A DNA stretch of 64,000 nt from Delftia tsuruhatensis (lineage in GTDB: Bacteria; Pseudomonadota; Gammaproteobacteria; Burkholderiales; Burkholderiaceae_C), in assembly GCF_903815225.1 (NCBI RefSeq), contig NZ_LR813084.1, positions 848,501-912,500 of the forward strand, written 5' to 3'. The notes under the pieces were generated by a model. It searched no databases, was not told the origin of the DNA, and worked only from the letters and a program-made list of their open reading frames with translations. A program made the position numbers and the translations under genes. Shown in pieces: positions 59,074 through 64,000 of the stretch; the first letter of the stretch is position 1; each line of letters begins with the position of its first letter.

Positions 59074-60309
59074 ATGCCTGCCAACACCGTGCCCTCCGCC
59101 CCCGCTTGCGCAGCCGCTGCGCCAGCCCCTGCCAGGCCGCCGCGCCGCCTGCGCCAGGTGCTGTCGCTCGATGATTTCGAGCGGCTGGCGCGGCGGCACC
59201 TGCCGCGCCCCATCCATGCCTACATCAGCGGGGCGGTGGAGGACAACGCCTCGCTGGCGGACAACCGCCGCGCCTTCGCCGACCTGGCCTTCGTGCCGCG
59301 CGCGCTGGTGGGCGTGGCGCAGCGCGATCCCTCCTTCGAGCTGTTCGGGCGCCGCTACGGCGCGCCGTTCGGCGTGGCACCCATGGGCATTGCCGCGCTG
59401 TCGGCCTACCGGGGCGACCTGGTGCTGGCCCGGGCCGCGCAGCAGGCGGGCGTGCCGGCCATCATGAGCGGCTCCTCGCTGATCCGGCTGGAAGACGTGA
59501 TGGCGGCCGCGCCCCACACCTGGTTCCAGGCCTATCTGCCGGGCGACCAGGGCCAGATCGATGCGCTGCTGGACCGCGTGGCCGCCGCCGGCGTGCAGAC
59601 CCTGGTGATCACGGTGGACACGCCCGTGGCCGCCAACCGCGAGAACAATGTGCGCGCGGGCTTTTCCACGCCGCTGCGGCCCGGTCCCAGCCTGGCCTGG
59701 CAGGGCATCAGCCACCCGCGCTGGCTGTTCGGCAGCTTTCTCAAGACCCTGTGGCGCCACGGCATGCCGCATTTCGAGAACAACTATGCGCACCGGGGCG
59801 CGCCCATCCTGTCGGCCAGCGTGCTGCGTGATTTCTCGGACCGCTCGCACCTGGCCTGGCCGCATCTGGCCGCCATCCGCCAGCGCTGGCAGGGGCAACT
59901 CGTGGTCAAGGGCATTCTTTCGGCCGCAGACGCCGTGCTGGCACGCGATCACGGCGCCGACGGCCTCATCGTCTCCAACCATGGCGGGCGCCAGCTCGAT
60001 GGCGCCGTGGCACCGCTGCGCGTGCTGCCCGGCATCGTGCGCGCCGTGCCAGGCCTGCCCGTGATGCTGGACAGCGGCGTGCGCCGGGGCACCGACGTGC
60101 TCAAGGCCCTGGCCCTGGGCGCACGCTGCGTCTTCGTGGGCCGGCCCTTCAACTATGCGGCCTCGGTGGCCGGGCCGGCGGGCGTGGACCACGCCATGGC
60201 CCTGCTGCGCGCGGAGGTGCTGCGCGACATGGCCATGCTGGGCGTCACGCGCCTGGACCAGGTCACGCCGGCCTGCGTGCGCCACGCGCAGGCCTGGGAT
60301 GCGTTCTGA
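59074..60309 (+). CDS. FMN-dependent alpha-hydroxy-acid dehydrogenase (LldD/MdlB family)
   Basis: A 411-residue enzyme of the FMN TIM-barrel 2-hydroxy-acid oxidase family. It oxidises an (S)-2-hydroxy acid to the 2-oxo acid. Text: LDDFERLARRHLPRPIHAYI, then PMGIAALSAYRGDLVLARAA, ITVDTPVAANRENNVRAGF and the active-site LIVSNHGGRQLDGAVAPLRV (His about 303, Arg nearby). MLDSGVRRGTDVLKALALGA completes the barrel. The N-terminal about 25 residues are Ala/Pro-rich. It could oxidise L-lactate, mandelate or a related acid. It heads the operon divergent from lysR. Confidence 0.9.
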   Translation: MPANTVPSAPACAAAAPAPARPPRRLRQVLSLDDFERLARRHLPRPIHAYISGAVEDNASLADNRRAFADLAFVPRALVGVAQRDPSFELFGRRYGAPFGVAPMGIAALSAYRGDLVLARAAQQAGVPAIMSGSSLIRLEDVMAAAPHTWFQAYLPGDQGQIDALLDRVAAAGVQTLVITVDTPVAANRENNVRAGFSTPLRPGPSLAWQGISHPRWLFGSFLKTLWRHGMPHFENNYAHRGAPILSASVLRDFSDRSHLAWPHLAAIRQRWQGQLVVKGILSAADAVLARDHGADGLIVSNHGGRQLDGAVAPLRVLPGIVRAVPGLPVMLDSGVRRGTDVLKALALGARCVFVGRPFNYAASVAGPAGVDHAMALLRAEVLRDMAMLGVTRLDQVTPACVRHAQAWDAF

Positions 60310-60330
60310 GCGGCAAGACAACGGTATCGA

Positions 60331-60360
60331 CACAAACACAGACACAGACACAGACACAGA
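60331..60360 (+). repeat. Hexanucleotide repeat CACAGA before the RraA-like gene
   Basis: One degenerate (CACAAA) and four perfect CACAGA units occupy 30 bases. They lie in the leader just before the GTG of the RraA-like gene. If translation began at ATG 60299, they would be read in frame as a Thr-Asp repeat. Variation in copy number could alter the leader length. Confidence 0.75.
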
Positions 60361-60373
60361 CGGAGACAGAGCA

Positions 60374-61051
60374 GTGAGCAAGATTCCCGGATTCCATATC
60401 CACGCCCGGCCCGAGGCTTGCATCGACGATGCGCTGCTGCAGCGCTACCGGAGCTTTCCGGTCGCCAATGTCAGCGACGCCATGAGCCGCACCACGGGCA
60501 CCTCGGCCCTGCGGCCCTTCCACCGCCGCCAGGGTCCGCTGGTGGGCCGCGCGCTGACCGTGCGCACGCGGCCCGGCGACAACCTCATGGTCCACCATGC
60601 CATCGATATCTGCGGCCCCGGCGACGTGATCGTGGTGGACGCGGGCGGCGCCGGGCCCAACGCCATCATCGGGGAGATCATGCTGGCGCTGATGATGGCG
60701 CGCGGCGCGGCCGGCATCGTCATCGACGGGCTGATCCGCGACAGCGACACCATCGGCGAGCACAGCCTGCCGGTCTATGCGCGCGGCGTATCCCATCGCG
60801 GCCCCTACAAGGACGGCCCCGGCGAGCTGCATGTGCCCGTCAGCATCGACGGCATGGTGGTCCACCCGGGCGACCTGGTGCTGGGCGACGGCGACGGCCT
60901 GCTGGCCGTGCCCGCCGTTGAGGCCGCCGACATCGCCGACCGCGTGGAAGCGATCCAGCGCAGCGAGGCCGAGGTGCTGGCCCAGATCGCCGCTGGCAGC
61001 GCCGACCGTTCCTGGGTGCTGCGCACGCTGCGCGACAAGGGGGTGCTGTGA
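60374..61051 (+). CDS. RraA-like / HMG-CHA-type aldolase
   Basis: A 225-residue member of the RraA/4-hydroxy-4-methyl-2-oxoglutarate aldolase fold. Typical text: SFPVANVSDAMSRTTGTSAL, then GDNLMVHHAIDICGPGDVIV, GGAGPNAIIGEIMLALMMAR and GAAGIVIDGLIRDSDTIGEH, the last with the Arg-Asp active-site pair. Relatives cleave 4-hydroxy-2-oxo acids or bind RNase E. With hydroxy-acid enzymes around it, an aldolase or decarboxylase role is favoured. The GTG at 60374 with GGAGA nearby gives the normal length; an ATG at 60299 would include the hexamer repeat. It is 64 bases after the FMN enzyme gene. Confidence 0.85.
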   Translation: MSKIPGFHIHARPEACIDDALLQRYRSFPVANVSDAMSRTTGTSALRPFHRRQGPLVGRALTVRTRPGDNLMVHHAIDICGPGDVIVVDAGGAGPNAIIGEIMLALMMARGAAGIVIDGLIRDSDTIGEHSLPVYARGVSHRGPYKDGPGELHVPVSIDGMVVHPGDLVLGDGDGLLAVPAVEAADIADRVEAIQRSEAEVLAQIAAGSADRSWVLRTLRDKGVL

Positions 61052-62091
61052 TGAGCCGCCGCGTGGTCCGCTTCGACTACTGGCTGGATGCGGCCTTTGA
61101 CCGCATCGTCTCGGCCGCACCTGGCGTGCAACTGCTCACCTGCCGGCGCGAGGGCGATGACGCCGCCGCCTGGCAGGCCCTGGCCGGCGCACAGGTCTAC
61201 CAGATCACGGCCGCCAAGGACGAGCTGCCGCGCCACTGGTTCGCCACGGCGGACCTGCTGGCGCGCTGCCCGGATCTGCTGGCCGTGTCCTCCAGCGGCT
61301 CGGGCTGCGACACCATCGACATCGGGGCCTGCACGCGGGCCGGGGTGGCCGTGATGAACCAGTCGGGCGGCAATGCGGATTCGGTGGCCGAGATGGCCAT
61401 CGGGCTGATGCTGTCCGTGTTGCGCCGCATCAACGAATCCGACCGCCTGCTGCGCGCGCCCGCCCGGGGCTTCAGCCGGGAAGACGTGATGGGCCATGAG
61501 CTGCGCGGCCGCACGCTGGGCCTGGTGGGCGTGGGCGAGGCCGGCAGCCGCGTCGCGGCCCTGGGCCGGGCCTTCGGCATGCAGGTGATCGGCTGCGACC
61601 CGGCCTACGACGCGGCCGGCCTGGCCGCGCGCGGTGCCGAGGCCGTCTCCTTCGACGAACTGCTGCGCCGTTCGGACATCGTCTCGCTGCACTGCCCGCG
61701 CGATGCCTCCACGCTGGGGATGATGGATGCGGCCGCCTTCGCGGCCATGAAGCTCGGCGCGGTCTTCGTGAGCACGGCGCGCGGCGGCATCCATGACGAG
61801 GCCGCCTTGCACCAGGCCCTGGCCGGCGGCCACCTGGCGGGCGCGGGCCTCGATGTGTGGGACCAGGAGCCGCCGCCCGCATCCCATCCGCTGCTGTCGC
61901 TGCCCCAGGTGGTGGCGACCTTCCACACCGCTGGCGTCACGCACGAGGCCCGGCGCAACAACGCCGAGCTGGCCGCCACCCAGATCGTGCAACTGCTGGC
62001 CAGCGGCCAGCGGCCCGCGCGCCTGGTCAATCCCGAGGTCTGGCCGCATGCGCGCGAGCGCATCGCCCGGGCCCTGTTCCCGTCCCGTTGA
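61051..62091 (+). CDS. D-2-hydroxyacid dehydrogenase family protein
   Basis: A 346-residue NAD(P)-dependent D-isomer-specific 2-hydroxyacid dehydrogenase. The Rossmann motif LGLVGVGEAGSRVAALGRAF is near residue 158. FVSTARGGIHDEAALHQALA carries the catalytic arginine, the GAGLDVWDQEPPPASHPLLS segment precedes it, and VVATFHTAGVTHEARRN bears the catalytic histidine. The reaction is reduction of a 2-oxo acid or its reverse. An overlapping GTG at 61048 shares bases with the RraA stop; the ATG at 61051 is preferred. It precedes the Bug receptors in the operon. Confidence 0.92.
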   Translation: MSRRVVRFDYWLDAAFDRIVSAAPGVQLLTCRREGDDAAAWQALAGAQVYQITAAKDELPRHWFATADLLARCPDLLAVSSSGSGCDTIDIGACTRAGVAVMNQSGGNADSVAEMAIGLMLSVLRRINESDRLLRAPARGFSREDVMGHELRGRTLGLVGVGEAGSRVAALGRAFGMQVIGCDPAYDAAGLAARGAEAVSFDELLRRSDIVSLHCPRDASTLGMMDAAAFAAMKLGAVFVSTARGGIHDEAALHQALAGGHLAGAGLDVWDQEPPPASHPLLSLPQVVATFHTAGVTHEARRNNAELAATQIVQLLASGQRPARLVNPEVWPHARERIARALFPSR

Positions 62092-62155
62092 TCCCTGTCC
62101 AGCAACCACAAGCAAAGCCCGCAGGCCTCTGCAAAGGGCTACCGAGGAGACAAAG

Positions 62156-63145
62156 ATGACACAGCAAACAAGGCGCGCATGGTGCGCAGGCCTGGCCGCC
62201 GCCTGCATGGCGCTGCCGGCCATGGCCCAGAACCCGACCGAGGCCCCCTATCCCTCGCGCAACATCGAGATGATCGTGGCCTACGGGCCCGGCGGCGGCA
62301 CCGACCTGGTGGCGCGGCTGCTGGCCCGCCATCTGGAAAAGAAGCTGGGCGGCAGCGTGGTCGTGCTCAACCGCCCCGGCGCGGGCGGCGGCATCGGCTT
62401 TGGCGAACTGGCGCGGGCCAGGCCGGATGGCTACACCATCGGCTTCATCAACACGCCCAACGTGCTGACCATCCCCATCGAGCGCAAGAGCAGCTTCCAC
62501 TGGAGCCAGTACGACCTGCTGGGCAACCTGGTGGACGACCCGGGCGGCTTTGCCATCCACAACAGCAATGCCATCACCACGCTGGCCGGCCTGGCCGCCT
62601 ACGCCCGGGCCAACCCCGGCGCCGTGACCGTGGGCACCACGGGCACGGGCTCGGACGACCACCTGGCCATGCTGCTGTTCGCCAAGGCCACGGGCACGCA
62701 GCTCACCCATGTGCCCTACAAGGGCGCGGGCGAGGTGCGCGCCGCCGCCACGGGCCAGCAGATCACCATCGGCGCCATCAACGTGGGCGAGGTGCTGGCC
62801 TACCAGAAGGGCGGCACGCCCATCCGCCTGCTGGGCCAGATGTCGGCGGCGCGCAGCTCGCTGGCGCCCCAGGTGCCTACGTTCAAGGAGCAAGGCATCG
62901 ATATCGAGCTGGCCTCCCTGCGCGGCCTGGCCGCGCCCAAGGGGTTGCCCGAAGGCGTGCGCAAAAAACTGGTCGATGCCGTGGCCGCCATCGCGGCCGA
63001 CCCGCAGTTCAGGCAGCAGGCCGAGGCCATGTACGCGCCGCTGCGCTACCTGGCGCCACCCGCCTACGCGGCCGAGCTGGAGCGCACCGAGGCCGGGTTT
63101 CGCAAGCTCTGGACCGAAATGCCCTGGCAGGACGGCAAGCCCTGA
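62156..63145 (+). CDS. Bug-family (TctC-type) periplasmic solute receptor
   Basis: A 329-residue Bug-family receptor. Signal peptide about 1-25 (RRAWCAGLAAACMALPAMAQ), mature PYPSRNIEMIVAYGPGGGTD, then VVVLNRPGAGGGIGFGELAR, HVPYKGAGEVRAAATGQQIT and APKGLPEGVRKKLVDAVAAI. GAGGAGA lies 5 bases before the ATG. It is 64 bases after the dehydrogenase gene, so it is probably in the hydroxy-acid operon and captures its substrate. The ligand, probably a carboxylate, cannot be told. Confidence 0.9.
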   Translation: MTQQTRRAWCAGLAAACMALPAMAQNPTEAPYPSRNIEMIVAYGPGGGTDLVARLLARHLEKKLGGSVVVLNRPGAGGGIGFGELARARPDGYTIGFINTPNVLTIPIERKSSFHWSQYDLLGNLVDDPGGFAIHNSNAITTLAGLAAYARANPGAVTVGTTGTGSDDHLAMLLFAKATGTQLTHVPYKGAGEVRAAATGQQITIGAINVGEVLAYQKGGTPIRLLGQMSAARSSLAPQVPTFKEQGIDIELASLRGLAAPKGLPEGVRKKLVDAVAAIAADPQFRQQAEAMYAPLRYLAPPAYAAELERTEAGFRKLWTEMPWQDGKP

Positions 63146-63189
63146 AGGCCCTGGCCATGCAAACCTTTGAATGGACAAGGACGACTGCC

Positions 63190-64000
63190 ATGACCCCTCT
63201 GTCGCGCCGCAGCCTGGCTGCGCTCACCCTGTGCACGCTGGCCCTTCCCGCGCTGGCTCAGGGCCCCATCACCCTCATCGTGGGCTGGCCTGCGGGCGGC
63301 CCCTCCGACAACGTGGCGCGGCTGGCTGCCACGCGCATGAGCGAGGCCCTGGGCCAGCCCATCACCATCGACAACCGGGCCGGCGCGGGCGGGAACCTGG
63401 GCAGCGACGCGGCGGCCCGCGCAAGGCCCGATGGCAACACCATCATGCTGGCCACCGTGGCCTCGCACGGCCTGAACTCGGCGCTCTACGCCAAGCTGAA
63501 CCACGACCCGCTCAAGGACTTCGCGCCCATCGGCATGATCACCACCTCGCCCAGCGTGCTGCTGGTGCCGGTGGACTCGCCGCTGCGCTCGGTGCAGGAC
63601 CTGCTGGCGGCGGCGCGCGCCAGGCCCGGCCAGCTCAACTACGGCTCGGGCGGCGTGGGCTCCAGCCAGCACCTGGCGGGCGCCAGCTTCAAGCAGCTCA
63701 CGGGCGTGGATGTCACCCACATCCCCTACAAGGGAACGGCCCCGGCCATGACCGACCTGATGGCGGGCCGCGTGGACTTCGTGCTGACCACGGGCGCCAT
63801 CCCCTTCATCCGCTCGGGCAAGCTGCGCGCCCTGGCCGTGGCCTCGCGCCAGCGCCTGCCGGCCCTGCCGGACGTGCCCACGTTCGAGGAAGCCGGCGTC
63901 AAGGGCTTCTACACCGACTCCTGGTATGGCCTGGTCGCCCCGGCCGGCACGCCGCGCGCGGCGCTGGAGCGCCTGAACGGCGCACTGGCCACGGCGCTGC
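63190..64000 (+). CDS. Bug-family periplasmic solute receptor, 5' part
   Basis: The first 270 codons are in the window; the 3' end lies beyond it. Signal peptide about 1-23 (SRRSLAALTLCTLALPALAQ), mature ITLIVGWPAGGPSDNVARLA, then AGAGGNLGSDAAARARPDGN, HIPYKGTAPAMTDLMAGRVD and FVLTTGAIPFIRSGKLRALA. It differs from the receptor 44 bases upstream, so two related receptors with probably different ligands are encoded in tandem. It continues the same operon. Confidence 0.9.
   Translation, partial: MTPLSRRSLAALTLCTLALPALAQGPITLIVGWPAGGPSDNVARLAATRMSEALGQPITIDNRAGAGGNLGSDAAARARPDGNTIMLATVASHGLNSALYAKLNHDPLKDFAPIGMITTSPSVLLVPVDSPLRSVQDLLAAARARPGQLNYGSGGVGSSQHLAGASFKQLTGVDVTHIPYKGTAPAMTDLMAGRVDFVLTTGAIPFIRSGKLRALAVASRQRLPALPDVPTFEEAGVKGFYTDSWYGLVAPAGTPRAALERLNGALATAL

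Noticed and set aside
1..64000. tRNA, rRNA, cobalamin riboswitch or integron features
   Set aside because: None was seen on reading; the cobalamin genes begin before the window, so any riboswitch would lie outside.

Overview
This is a 64 kb chromosomal window from a GC-rich beta-proteobacterium, most likely a member of the Comamonadaceae such as Delftia, Comamonas or Acidovorax. That placement is an inference. It rests on the very high GC content, the aerobic cobalamin pathway genes, several Bug (TctC-type) periplasmic receptors, a livHMGF-type transporter with an embedded acyl-CoA ligase, and proteins ending in IPTL-CTERM-like sorting tails. There are no rRNA or tRNA genes, CRISPR arrays, insertion sequences or prophage. 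Coding density is very high, and no gap exceeds 300 bases.

Layout: 1-4238 is a late aerobic cobalamin block (cobJ end, cobK on the opposite strand, then cobL-cobE-cobM-cobF chained by ATGA overlaps). 4318-6327 holds a ClC chloride channel/antiporter and an MgtC/SapB membrane protein. 6436-9862 is a Fur-boxed TonB-dependent siderophore receptor downstream of a small unknown protein and a PPOX flavoprotein. 9932-11432 has an AraC regulator and a parDE toxin-antitoxin pair in which both genes carry an in-frame stop. 11464-16299 has a GntR regulator, an IlvD/Edd sugar-acid dehydratase, a Bug receptor and an AraC regulator. 16430-20953 is an AhpD-like/acyl-CoA dehydrogenase-like/ABC importer operon with a Tat-exported binding protein. 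20988-23556 is a surface beta-helix protein divergent from a LuxR regulator. 23634-24214 is vapBC and 24365-25177 an SDR oxidoreductase.

25295-29271 is a LexA-boxed pair: a bacterial FAN1-type VRR-NUC nuclease and a DinG/Rad3-like iron-sulfur helicase with an N-terminal Cas4-like nuclease. 29381-34647 contains a TonB-like lipoprotein, a VOC protein, a Kef-type antiporter and an ABC exporter trio. 34783-42196 is a liv-type uptake operon with acyl-CoA ligase, binding protein and TetR regulator. 42099-51504 is an acid-catabolism region: AraC regulator, second acyl-CoA ligase, a two-subunit biotin-dependent acyl-CoA carboxylase, two acyl-CoA dehydrogenases (the first resembling citronellyl-CoA dehydrogenase) and a RidA-family protein. 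Together these suggest activation, oxidation and carboxylation of branched or terpenoid acids.

51511-58069 is the most unusual part. A GNAT acetyltransferase fused to a DUF6916-like domain is followed on the same strand by three tandem tail-collar (microcystin-dependent-protein-like) genes and a 1165-residue protein of six 86-residue IPT/TIG repeats with an IPTL-CTERM-like tail. The operon starts in an AT-rich leader and has no phage structural genes around it. 58070-64000 is a LysR-controlled hydroxy-acid locus: FMN alpha-hydroxy-acid dehydrogenase, RraA-like aldolase, D-2-hydroxyacid dehydrogenase and two Bug receptors, the last cut by the window end.
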